Assembly: GCF_016545825.1 (NCBI RefSeq)
Contig: NC_052614.1
Location: forward strand, 36,116,072-36,180,071
Length of the DNA: 64,000 bases
Reading direction: 5' to 3'
From: Eucalyptus grandis
Taxonomy: Eukaryota > Streptophyta > Magnoliopsida > Myrtales > Myrtaceae
Shown: positions 23,938 to 34,015 of the stretch, piece after piece
How the letters are laid out: every line of letters starts with the position of its first letter
Position numbering within the stretch: position 1 is the stretch's first letter
Translations under genes and position numbers: made by a program
Notes under the pieces: generated by a model
What the model was told of the DNA's origin: nothing
The model's database searches: none
The model's input: the letters and a program-made list of their open reading frames with translations, nothing else

Positions 23938-24515
23938 AAGGCTGCGCATGACAACGCTTCTGTTCCCGGGAAGAGCTTTTTTTCAGAAATAGTTCTTTTC
24001 TATTTCTACTCCGGGGAACAATTTCTGAGTAAAAGAACTCGTTTGGTAACGACACAAAATTTCTACTCCTAGAATAGAAAAAGAATAGAAATGTGTCTAG
24101 TAACGCAACAATTTCTTTTTTGTATTTATTAATTTTTTATTTTTGCCTACGGATCGCCGCTGCCACCCGGCGACCGGCGGCAGCGACCATCAACTGGCAA
24201 CCGGCGGCGGCGGCGGTGGCGGTGGCGACTAGTGGCCGGCGGCGGCGGCGGCCCGACAGCGATGGCGGTGGGAGGTGGCCCGGGCGGTTGACGGTGGTCG
24301 CGACAAGAAAAAAAATTAAAAAAGAAAATCAACTTACTTCTAGAAATTGTTCGGGAACAAGAAGCAACTTTTTTGCTTCTCAAAACATTCCAGGAACAAA
24401 ACGGGAACAAAAAATTGAGAAATTGTTCCTGGGAACAAATGTTTTACCAAACAGGTTTTTGTTCTTTTTTTGTTCCGGGAACCAAAGAACATAAATTTTG
24501 AGGAACATCAGCCTT
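23938..24515. mobile_element. fold-back / MITE-like element nested in LTR E
   Basis: The ends read AAGGCTG... and ...CAGCCTT. The outer arms are imperfect inverted repeats that include CTGTTCC(C)GGGAA-type blocks and GTTTGGTAA in both arms. The middle is a CGG-rich core (24150-24300). LTRs D and F have nothing comparable at this point. No convincing target duplication was found, so the exact ends are tentative. No protein is encoded. Confidence 0.5.
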
Positions 24516-25647
24516 GTTTCACTTTGGTTGACTGCCGCTACCACCTGCCTTTAGCTTCTTCGGTCAGTCTTCAACAACCGAAGGCACGAAGCAGCTATAG
24601 CGACACCATCTGCCTCCTTCAGCTCGTGTCTTCGGCGAGCGAATTCTAGCAAGGTCCATTTCCCTTGTTGTTCGAAGACCCACCGAAGAATTTCCCTTGG
24701 GCAGCCCATCATTTGGCGTTGAAGTCAGGCCCACGTCCACGAGGCCTAGCAAAAATTTGCTCAGTCCAACATAGCCCAGTTCAGCTTTATTTCAAGCCCA
24801 TCTCAGCCCAAGTTTTAAGCCCAGTTTGTGTAATTCCAGCCTGTTTAGTTTAGCCCAAGGATTCAACAGGCCCAAGCCCACGAAGAAGCCCGAAGCCAAG
24901 CCCAGAATTTTCTATGGGCTTGCAAGGCCTTTGGGCCCGGTCCAAGCTCACGGTGTCATCGCAAGCCCAAGTTCGGCCACCGTTGCGCTGCCGTCAGGAT
25001 GATCCGGTCCCCGCTTTTAATCAAGTGAGTTTTCCTCACTAATGCTTGCTTAGTTTGCTAATTATGCTTAAGGATTGATTAGATTTAATTAAGTGCAATT
25101 ATGTGGTTATATTAGAGTAGATTAGTGATTATTAGATAATTGTGATGTATGTTAGATAATTGAATTGTGCAATTAGCAAGTAGAGACTACTATTATTTAT
25201 TGAATGCTTCTCGGGATTTTTCCCGACCCGTCTTGGGCTTCAATTAGGCATTACGGGCCTAAATTGGATTTTTAGTATTTATTTATTAATTTTCAAAATT
25301 AATTTAATTATTTATTTATTTTCCGGAAATTAGGTAGGGGGATAGCCAACGACCGAAATTTTATACCGATTGTCATGGCGCAGTCCGTTTATTTAATTGA
25401 GCTTTATTTTGTGTTGAATTGAATTATTTGTGAAATTGGGAATTATTATTTAATTGAATAATATTTTTTTATTAATTGAAAAATAACCGGGCATCAGTTG
25501 ATAATGCCAACAATATTTAAGTGGACTACAGAAAATGTGGGAACTATGGAAAGGAAAGTATTATATTTTGGCTAAGGCCAGCCATGTGCCCACACACGAT
25601 ATTTTATCAGGTATAATAAAAGATGAGAAGAAATGCTAAGTGACGTG

Positions 25648-26015
25648 GCTCGGCGATTACTACATCGCTTTGGTGTATAGGACACCTTAGAGAATGCACG
25701 TAATTGTGGAATATGTATATCAGCTGAAAAAGCACGTGGCTCAACTATTAGTATGTTACCATGGCGAGAATGACGCCTGAAAGAGAATGAGCGTAGCTTG
25801 GTAATTTGATATATCGCCGTAGAGAATACACGTGGCTCAGTAATTAGTACATCGCCTTGGTGAATAAGTCACCTTAGAGAATGCATGGGGCTTGGTGATT
25901 AGTATGTCGCCTTGGTGATATGGCGCCTTAGAGAATGCACATGGCTCGGTGATTAAGTATATTGCCTTGGTGATTTGGCACCTTAGAGAATGCATGTGGC
26001 TCGGTGACTAGGTAT
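25648..26015 (+). repeat. ~65-70-bp tandem repeat in LTR E
   Basis: About five to six units contain CGTGGCTCGGTGATTAGTA, TATCGCCTTGGTGA and CACCTTAGAGAATGCA. It lies immediately upstream of the intron-like segment, the same place as the VNTRs in family I LTRs. Confidence 0.85.
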
Positions 26016-26173
26016 ATTATGCAGGAAATTGTATAGCATGGATGGAAATGATCGGTGAATGGCCCGATTGACATGTAATTGACTAGGTCGATTGATTGAG
26101 ATATCGATCTGTGATGTGATTGCTTGGGTGCCTATTGAACTGTGCTAATATGCAGGTGGAATATGAGGCCAAG

Positions 26174-26286
26174 GTAACTCCTCTGACCCATGTGTGTATA
26201 GGTTAGTGTGTTGGTTTACTAATCAAGTCTTAGGGAGTAGAACTTACTAAGACATGGTCTCAATGGTTATTATATAACTATTTCAG
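26174..26286 (+). promoter_or_regulatory. intron-like segment in LTR E
   Basis: The donor is CCAAG|GTAACT, with a branch-like CTTACTAAGAC and the acceptor CTATTTCAG|GC. Length is 113 bp. The ATG of the ORF follows nine bases later. The same layout is in D and F. Confidence 0.6.
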
Positions 26287-26294
26287 GCCCCTAG

Positions 26295-26895
26295 ATGGCA
26301 GCACCTCCCCCTCCTCCTCTTCCTAGGCATTTTGGTGTTCCAGTGGAAGTAACAAAGATGGAGACCCACTTTTCAATTCATCCTCATCCTGAAGGACTAG
26401 AGTATGTCTTGGTTTAGTCGACCGTTTGGGTTGATGTGGGAGTAGATGCCTTGAGGCCCCATAAGTACTGATCATGGTATCGTGAGTACTATGATGGGCG
26501 AAGGAAGGGCCCTGTGCTTGAAGAAGATGTGTCTATGTTCGTCCTGGGCGAAGGGAGGGACAACCGATCACAATGATGGGTCGGTAGTGGATGCCAAGGA
26601 CCCGAAGCTTGAGAGCAACACTGAGTCGCCTGTATACTCAGCAGCAGGATCTAACTCGAGCATGCCCGAAGAAGAGGAGATAGTTGAGCAACAGGGAGGA
26701 CAGGAGGAGAATCATGAGTGGGAATGGCCAGAGGTGGGAGTACCTGAAGAAGAAGACCCGAAGGAGGATTACCTGTTGGACAACCCTGTTGACAAGCCAA
26801 CAGAAGACGAAGAGCTTGAAGAGAATGAGACTGATTTAGAGGAGTGTGCGGAGGATCGAGATGATGATCCCGAGTACGATCCGGATGAGGACTGA
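26295..26895 (+). pseudogene. family II LTR ORF, copy E, with acidic C-terminal tail
   Basis: Starts MAAPPPPPLPRHFG at 26295. The first frame meets a stop after EYVLV; further stops and a frameshift separate the middle (STVWVDVG, SWYREYYDG) from the last 138 codons, which are open at 26482-26895. That last part reads GGTTDHNDGSVVDAKDPKLE and then a strongly acidic tail (many Glu/Asp, ending DDDPEYDPDED). D shares the first two thirds. The Trp/Tyr-rich middle with DG faintly resembles the family I ORF (MYDVG...HVRRDG). The function is unknown. It is probably a once-coding LTR gene of about 200 codons, now broken. Confidence 0.55.
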
Positions 26896-27185
26896 GATCC
26901 CATCCTGTTTTGTCAGACCTTGTTTATATGTGAATAGGCATTAGACCTATGTTAATACTATTGTAAGATACTATGAATTGCTTGTATAAAAGTGTGGTTA
27001 TGTGTTTTCATGTTGTGAAAATTATGGCCTACTTTTCTATCACAATATTTTATTGTCTGGGGATTATTTTATGCTTCTGCATGCGAATTAAAATAAAAGG
27101 GGTCGGTCATGCGTCTTATAACGTCGCCATTAATTGGCCAGGTGAGGGATGGGCACGTGCCTGAGGATCGAGGCGTGACACTTCC

Positions 27186-27794
27186 TACCCTAATTGACCA
27201 AATTATCCATTGTGGGTCCCACTTTAGCATACATTTCAAATTGAAATAATTTCCAATGACAATTCTACACCACAAAATGAAGACTAAGATGAAACGTAGG
27301 AGTACTCTTTATTTAAGATAATTTCTTACCTTTTCTTCTTCTTTTTTTCCCTTCTTTTTTGGGATTATTTCCCCATTTGGGGCAAAACTTGTCCCTCTTT
27401 TTTTTATAAAAAAAATGCAGTTTATTTGGTATATAACCAACTAATTGTTGTGTTTGTGAGTTGTATATTTCCCTTTTATTTTCATTTTGTTACAAGAAAA
27501 CTATTACTCTAATAATGATCAAAGCACAAGTTAAAGTGAAAAGAATGATCCACCATTTTTATTGACTGCATTTGGTTTAATCATAACACTACTATGTGTC
27601 ATTAAATTATAGTTCCATTTTAATTACTCAACTTTCATTTTATGCAGTGACTTTAATAGACCAATTTTTTTTTATGCTACAACTACATGACTTTTTAAAG
27701 ATATTTTCTGAAAAAGAAAAAATTAACAACATGACATAGTTAAGTGCATTATTTATTCTAAACATCCATCGGTATCATGCCAATTAAGTGCTTC
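27186..27794. other. AT-rich stretch upstream of the split exon
   Basis: No ORF, repeat or transposon end was recognised. It contains poly-pyrimidine and AT-rich sequence, compatible with a promoter or 5' flank of the exon that follows, but no clear TATA box stands out. Confidence 0.5.
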
Positions 27795-27888
27795 ATGGCA
27801 ACCACAATCTCCATTGCCAAGGGCGAGAGAGAAAACGGTAGAGATGTGCAGCGCAGGAAACTGATCGGTGAGGGTGACAGTGTGTTGG
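27795..27888 (+). pseudogene. left half of a putative first exon split by element A
   Basis: An ATG in a good plant context (CATGGCAACC) opens a frame of 31 codons plus one base, reading MATTISIAKGERENG..., up to the GTTGG target site. Skipping the nest and one GTTGG copy, the frame continues without a stop at 54293 and reaches a strong splice donor at 54356. The sequence before the break is hydrophilic with RR and EGD; no family is recognised. A chance open frame of about 52 codons is possible, but ATG context, open frame across the target site and donor together favour a real exon 1. If so, the gene is disrupted. Confidence 0.4.
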
Positions 27889-28759
27889 TGTGGCATCCTA
27901 GAATTCCTTGCTAATCCTTAGAGGTGCTCTAATTCATGTCTTGCATTAAGACTTTGGCCAAGCTTTTGGTGAATAATTATTTGATAGGAAAATTCTATTT
28001 TTGGCCATGTGGATTATGGATTGAAATTTATTAAATTTGGTCACAAAGTTTTGGTGAATTATAAATTCCAATTAGGTGTTTATATAATTAAGGATTAGGT
28101 GAATTAATAGGATGAGGATGGGTTGGACAATTAAAAGCCCAAACCAGCCCATTACCTCACCCCATCTTCGGCCGGCCCACGAAGCCCAAGGAGAGGAAGC
28201 TGCCATCGGCCCATGGTTGGCCCAAGCCCAGCCGAAAATGGAGGCCCATCTTGCATGAAAAAGGCCATGTGTTCCCCCCTAGCTACCAAGTGTCGTCCAT
28301 GCATGACCTAATGATAGCTAATGATGATGGGGAAGAAAAAATAGGGGAGATGATGCCGTTTTAAGAGAGAATGAGAGGGAGAGAGAAGGGTTCATCCAAG
28401 AGAGAAAGAGAGGAGAGGAAGAGAAGAAAGAAAGGAAGAAAGGGAGAAAGGAAGAGAGGAAGGAGGAGAGCCATTCGTCGACTGTCCGCCGTGCGTCCGT
28501 CGTTCATCGCTGTGTCCAGTCGCCGTGTGCTTGCTGTTTGCTCGGTTTAGAGGCAAGTTGGGATCCTTAATTTGCTCTTGCATGTTGTGCCTAGTATGTG
28601 TGCTTGAATGGTGATAGATTTCGGATGTTTAGGGTGTTAAAAGTTGAAGTTTTAAGACGGATGTTTGACACTAGTAAACTGTTCTTGAGAAAACAGTTCG
28701 ACCTTGGATGTTCTATTGGCTTGCGTGTGTTATTTTAATTGGATTTTGGCCGTGACTTC

Positions 28760-29500
28760 TCAATGAAAGATGTTAAGGACTTCTTGAAATATAACATACT
28801 CAAATTTGGGACAAAAAAAACAAGTACAATTGGGTGAAATCTTTATTTTTCGGAGAGACTGAATCTGGAGATTTTGGTAACTACCTTTGATGAATGCATG
28901 GACTGTAAGACTATCTTTTTGTTGAAATTTCACTTTGATTTCTTAACGAAAGATGTAAAGGACATCCTGAGGTTTAACATATCAAAAATATAGAGAAAAC
29001 CAACAAGAATAGATAAGTGAAATCGTGGTTTTTCAGAAGCAGTCAGATCTGGAAACTTCGGTATTGAAACAGAAGTTTTAATCATCTATATTTAATCATA
29101 TAGAACGAATATGACTTTTATTCCTGCATGAAAAATCTACCTGAGGGTCTTGACTACCACATAGTCTGATTTCATAATTTTTTAAGGTCATTAGGGTATT
29201 TAATCGGAAATATTTCTAAAACCGTATAATCTGACGCGTTCGGACTTAGTCAGTTTCAATGCATGGCTCATATTATTTTGTATGAAGCTCTTTCGGCAAA
29301 GTGTTCTTCACGAAGTATCTTTTTTTATGTCTTCCCTGTAACATATTCAAATTTCATAATTTTTGAAGTTCATTTGCCTAATTAACTGAAAATGTTTCCA
29401 AAACTGTGCAAGTTAAATGGTTATGATAATGGTGCCGTGATGTTCAGTCTATACCGCATGATATGAGAGTCTTTTGGTGCAGTGTTCTTCACGAAATGTC
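28760..29500 (+). repeat. phased ~182-bp leader repeats in LTR A
   Basis: The (T)TCTTCACGAAA/CAATGAAAG motif, with a following AACATA(CT)CAAATTT block, has its aligned TG/CG at 28764, 28947, 29129, 29311 and 29492. The spacings are 183, 182, 182 and 181 bp. Sequence between the motifs is poorly conserved. Confidence 0.7.
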
Positions 29501-29839
29501 TGCCTTTATGTCTTGAATATCACATGTTTGAATTTCATAATTTTTTTGAAGTTATTTGGGCATTTAAATAAAATATTTTCTAAAACTGTGCAAGCTGGAT
29601 TGAGCGAATTTCAAATGCTGTAATTTATGATTATTCTGTTTTGTATAAGCCCCATGAATTATATTGATTTAAGTGATTAAATCTTGCTGCACATGTGATG
29701 ATATTCGGCATTGCATATAGAATCAAATGCTGAATTTGACTTTGTTGCCATTACATCATGTGACATGTTGATTGTGAGACATAAATTGGTGAATATGAAT
29801 TATGATGAATGAGGAGACTGTTGGAGGAGAGTCGACAAT

Positions 29840-30090
29840 GCCCTGGGAGTGTCAGAATGCCTAGAATGGTTGGGTGCCGGATGCCCGGGATGTGGGGGTG
29901 CCGGATGTCCTCGGGAGTTTCGAGATGCCTGGAATAGTTGGGTGCCAGAAGCCTCTAAGCTTTGTGCCCTGAGGAATGCCTCGTGATGCCAGTTGGGATG
30001 CGAGATGCCTGGATGTGGGGGTGTCAGATACCCGGTGGTGTGTGCTGGAGGTTTCTCGCGATGCCATGTTGGGGTGCGAGTGATAAAATG
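29840..30090 (+). repeat. GATGCC module array in LTR A
   Basis: Imperfect modules carry GATGCCYGGRATGTGGGGGTGCCGGATG and GAATGCCTCGTGATGCCAG. Counterparts are in C (11320-11630), in B (33230-33530) and in the right-edge LTR near 63.9 kb. Confidence 0.7.
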
Positions 30091-30179
30091 TGCGATGCAA
30101 TTACTTGTCCCGGGAAAGAAAGATGTGATCAAATTGAAAGATAAAAAGTGGAAAATTGAATCATTCATGGTATGGTGAC

Positions 30180-30440
30180 ATGTATGCATGGATGTATGGA
30201 TGACGTGTATGAGTGCATGGTTGTATATGCACCTATGGCATGATGGTATGTGTACATGAGGCATGTTATGTGTGTGGATGCTTGATGATGAGTACATGGT
30301 TGTATATGCACCTATGGCATGATGGTATATGCATGGATGCTTGATGATGAGTGCATTGTTGTATGTGCACCTATGGCATGATGGTATATGTATGAATGCT
30401 TGGTGATGAGTGCATGATGATGTATGCACATATGGTATGA
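30180..30440 (+). repeat. VNTR in LTR A
   Basis: About four to five units of about 60 bp contain GAGTGCATGGTTGTATATGC and ACCTATGGCATGATGGTAT. The matching array in the 3' LTR is at about 53155-53420. Confidence 0.85.
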
Positions 30441-30461
30441 TGACATATGCATGGCTGCAAG

Positions 30462-30598
30462 GTAAGTTATGCCTGAATGCATGAAAGATATGTACTCTGC
30501 TATGATGTTATGATTGTATAGTGTGATGCATTGAGTAGTTAATGGATCTTTTACCTACTGAGTGGCTGTACTCACCCCTTCGGGAACCAACATTTCAG
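30462..30598 (+). promoter_or_regulatory. intron-like segment in the A 5' LTR
   Basis: The donor is GCAAG|GTAAGT. A branch-like TGTACTCACCCC lies about 30 nt before the acceptor ACATTTCAG|ATTAG. Length is 137 bp. The equivalent in the 3' LTR is 53449-53585, also 137 bp with both signals intact. Confidence 0.6.
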
Positions 30599-30607
30599 AT
30601 TAGGAAG

Positions 30608-30859
30608 ATGCCGCTCTCTCCGGTCACGCGGGGTACCTTTTACGGCCTCCCATCTGACTTGGAGGCAGAGTGTTCGGAGATTGATTGCGTTATCATCCCT
30701 GGTCTGATGTTTGTACGAGTTTGCGTGTTGGTCATGTATGATGTGGGCCTAGTTGGGGGCCCTGTTATCCAAGAGTTTTTGTCGGTCCACATCCACCGAG
30801 ATGGAGTGATTCAGGGGATGTTGCCGCCACCACCACCTGACATGCCAGGATGGGTGTGA
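30608..30859 (+). CDS. 83-codon LTR ORF, copy A 5' (unknown function)
   Basis: The ATG at 30608 lies nine bases past the acceptor; the stop follows GWV. Blocks: MPLSPVTRGTFYGLPSDLE, CSEID, LVMYDVGLVGG, VIQEF, HRDGV and a C-terminal proline run PPPPPDMPGWV. There is no signal peptide; the central VLVMYDVGLVGG is mildly hydrophobic. The frame is also open upstream to 30542, which would lie in the intron. It lies near the 3' end of the LTR, so any transcript from the LTR promoter would contain it. Copies C and A 3' are intact too. The family is unknown; conservation of codons is the evidence for coding. Confidence 0.6.
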   Translation: MPLSPVTRGTFYGLPSDLEAECSEIDCVIIPGLMFVRVCVLVMYDVGLVGGPVIQEFLSVHIHRDGVIQGMLPPPPPDMPGWV

Positions 30860-31618
30860 TGGCCGCATAAGGAGTGAGAGCTGACGTTTTTTTGAGAGTG
30901 GCCGACACTTGTAGATGGAGGATGACACGTGATTGATATAGGGGTCGAGAGATCTTTTGGGCTGTGGCCAAGTGTAGTTAAAAGTCTTGGCTTTTCTTTT
31001 TTGTTGTACTGACCCGAGAAATCCATCATGAAAATATATATAAATAAAAGTGGCTCGGCTTCATCTTTTCATATGATGTGTAGTTGGTGTGCATTGCATT
31101 ATGGTTATTGGAGGGAGAAATGGTGAGACTCATTTATTGTGGCATCCCAGAAATTCAAAGCCAAGCCTTAAGGTGTGTTAAAGTCTCTAATTAAGTGACA
31201 AAATTTTCATGGCATATGTTTTGGCCATTAGCCTTTTAATTTGATGATTTGTGCTTGTGATTGTGGAAATTTAAATTTAATAGATTAATGCTTGGCCATA
31301 AGATTAAATTTCAATGAGCAAAAATATCCCAAGACTTTGGCCAAGATGAAAATTTGGAATTCAAGAATATTTATAAAAAGAATTTCAAAAAAAAAAAAAA
31401 AAAAGGGGGTTGAATTTTCGAAATGGGCCTTGGGCCCATTAGCCTAAAGCTTGGTGGGCCAAGCTAGTCGGCCCAAGAAGGGAATTCGCCGGCCCATTAG
31501 TGGCCCAAGAAGAGTGATCGCCGGCCATGCATGGACCTTGCCAAGTGGCAAGCAAAGTCCCCATGCATTGGTCTATTTGAAAGGCTTGTAATCATTACAA
31601 ATCATGGGATTACGGGTG

Positions 31619-31626
31619 TATAAAAG
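31619..31626 (+). promoter_or_regulatory. TATA box of LTR B (solo copy)
   Basis: TATAAAAG lies in GGGTGTATAAAAGGAAAAAGG, followed 60-90 bp later by a GA-rich leader tract. The B 3' LTR has TATAACAG at the same place, a damaged version. Confidence 0.75.
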
Positions 31627-32009
31627 GAAAAAGGAGAGAGAAGGTGGCCGGTTACTTGCTTCATTCGTCCAAAGAGAGGGTGAGAGAGAGAGAGAGATTG
31701 CGAGAGAAAGGGAGAGGCCGAGAGGGGAAGGAGAAGGAGCCGAGGGGTGCCGCTGTTCGTTCGCCGTCCGATCGCCGTGTCCCACCGCTGTTTGCCGTCG
31801 TTTGCTCATCTTAGAGGCAAGTGGAGTCCTATAACTTCTCTTGCATGTGTGTATATGGTTTGCATGTTCGATTTTAGGTGTGATTTGTGCGAAAAACCGA
31901 GGTAAGAGTTGGTTATTTTCAAACCGTGTGACTGTTCTTGTTCGGTTTGTGGAAGTCAGTAGCTTGTTCGAGCTTTCATGTGTATTTGGAGTCCGATTTT
32001 GGCTTCGGT

Positions 32010-32570
32010 GTCTTCATGAAAGTTGTAACTAACATCTTGTAGTATAACATACTGAAATTTCGTGAAAAATGATGGAGATTTGAGGGATAAAATCCTTGTT
32101 ATACGGAGACCCCAGATCTGTGATGTTTTCACTGACCTCTTGTTGGATTCTTGGTTGCATGTTGGTTTGTGATGAAACTATGACTTCGATGTCTTCATTA
32201 AAGTTGTAGGTAACATCTTAAAATACAACATACTCAAATTTGAAGTGAAATAAACAATTATAGCCTAGTAAGTCGGCTAGATCTTGGAGACGATGGTTCT
32301 GGTGATGTGTTCCGAGACACCCGAGACTTCATGGACTTAAATGGTGACCATAATTTGGTTATTTGACCTAGGTCTCTTCATGAAACTTGTAAAGGACACC
32401 TTGGTACATAACATACTCAAATTTCAGAGGAAAAGAAAGAGAATAGATGGGTGAAATCTAAAACTTTCAGAGAAGTGTATTCTGGACGACGCGGTAGTGG
32501 TTCCAGAGGTTTCGTGGGGTTGTATAAATTAATATAAAAATAATTTGGCTTAGAGTTCGTCACAAAAAGT
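32010..32570 (+). repeat. phased ~182-bp leader repeats in LTR B
   Basis: The TCTTCATGAAAGTTGTA motif plus following AACATACTNAAATTT block has aligned positions 32017, 32198, 32381 and 32563. The spacings are 181, 183 and 182 bp. A weaker fifth copy lies near 32735. Confidence 0.7.
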
Positions 32571-33229
32571 GTAAGAAAATGTGTTGGCTATCACCCTGTA
32601 AAATTTCGTAATTTTTGAAGGCCATATGAGTATTTTAATCGAATTTATTTGGAAACTGTGCAATTCTGGTCATTATCCGAATATCATGTGCTAATTTCTG
32701 GAAATTGTGAAATTATGAGAAATTCAAATTGGCCATGAATTTTGTATGAAATTGTGATCCTATTGATTTGTTTAGTGATTGTTTGAATACTATGATTTTG
32801 GAAAATCATAGATAGTAAATTTAATATTTATTTATGAAACTAAATAAATATAATAATAATAATAAAATAATAATAAAATAATAATAAAATAAAATGGATT
32901 TTTATTTGGCCATGGATTCAATTCTATTTGTGTGGCATATGTGTGATGAGGTCTTTGCACATGTATTGGATTGAGATGTATATGTGATAAAGTCTTGGTA
33001 TGCGTATGACATGGTCCTTGTACATGTATTGAATTGAGATGTGTATGGGATAAAGTTTTGGCATGTGTATGACATATGAATTGAGATGCAAGTGTGAATT
33101 CCATGTCAAGTGTGATTTGTTTGATACCATGCAAATTGCCATGTTAAATTGAGATAAAGAAATGGTATATGTGGATGATGGTAAATGAGGAAGTGGTTGT
33201 GGTGGAGGATGATGGCCGGAATGTATAGA

Positions 33230-33530
33230 TACATTGCCGGAATTCCCTGGGAGATTCAGGATGCCCGGAATGTGGTGGGCCGGAAGCCTTGTCGGAGGTC
33301 TTTGCCCGAAAGGAATGCCTCGCAACACCAGGATTTGGGTGCGGGATGCCTAGCTAGAAGGGTAAAGGCCGGAAGCCCTGTCGGAGGTTTCTGCTCGAAG
33401 GGAATGCCTCGTGATGCTAGTTGAGATGCGAGATGCCCGGAATGTGCGGGGCCGGAAGCCCGGTGGCCATGGGATGGCTGAGCTTGCCGGGAGCCCTGTC
33501 GGAGGTTTCTGCCCGAAGGGTTGATGATGA
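33230..33530 (+). repeat. GATGCCCGGAATG module array in LTR B
   Basis: Three modules of about 100 bp contain GATGCCCGGAATGTG, GGCCGGAAGCC and GTCGGAGGTTTCTGCCCGAA. It is repeated in the other two B LTRs (about 35700-36000 and 44150-44440). Confidence 0.85.
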
Positions 33531-33589
33531 GATTGATGAATGGGTGATGTGGTGATCAAAATTGAAAGATAAAGATGAAAATTAAACCA

Positions 33590-34015
33590 TGATATGATAT
33601 GCATGATGATATGCACGATGATGATGATGATGATATGTGACGTGATATGATGATCACCCATAATATGATATGCATGATGATATGCACAATGATGATGATG
33701 ATGATATGCGATGTGATATGATGATCACCCATGATATGATATGCATGATGATATGCACGATGATGATGACGATGATGATATGTGATGTGATATGATGATC
33801 ACCCATGATATGATATGCATGATGATATGCACGATGATGATGATGATGATATGTGATGTGATATGATGATCACCCATGATATGATATGCATGATGATATG
33901 CATGATGATGATGATGATGATGATATGTGATGTGATATGATGATCACCCATGATATGTTATGCATAATGATATGCACGATGATGATGATGATGATATGTG
34001 ATGTGATATGATGAT
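33590..34015 (+). repeat. VNTR of LTR B, six ~70-bp units
   Basis: Each unit runs ATGATATGATATGCATGATG, a GAT triplet run, then TATGTGATGTGATATGATGA and TCACCC. The truncated LTR has five units (36066-36425) and the 3' LTR has eight (44507-45065), which explains most of the LTR length difference. Confidence 0.9.

Larger units (their letters stand above)
22689..27185 (+). mobile_element. solo LTR E (family II), 4.49 kb, CTTCC target duplication
   Basis: The LTR is 22694-27180 (4487 bp), starting TGTGACATCCC and ending GAGGCGTGACA. CTTCC lies on both sides (22689-22693 and 27181-27185). It is collinear with LTRs D and F. It holds, in order, a leader, a fold-back insertion (23938-24515), a tandem repeat (25648-26015), an intron-like segment and an ORF. 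No internal region is present, so it is a solo LTR. Even without the fold-back element it is about 3.9 kb, very long for an LTR. Confidence 0.92.
27889..31137 (+). mobile_element. element A 5' LTR, left part
   Basis: Starts TGTGGCATCCTAG and matches 50873-54120 base for base with scattered differences. It is interrupted at TTTAT (31133-31137) by LTR B. Parts, in order: leader with GA-rich tract (28365-28470), phased repeats, GATGCC modules (29840-30090), VNTR (30180-30440), intron-like segment and ORF. Confidence 0.92.

Noticed and set aside
24150..24300. CGG-repeat open frames as an Ala/Gly-rich protein
   Set aside because: They are the core of the fold-back element; frames are open on both strands because of composition only.
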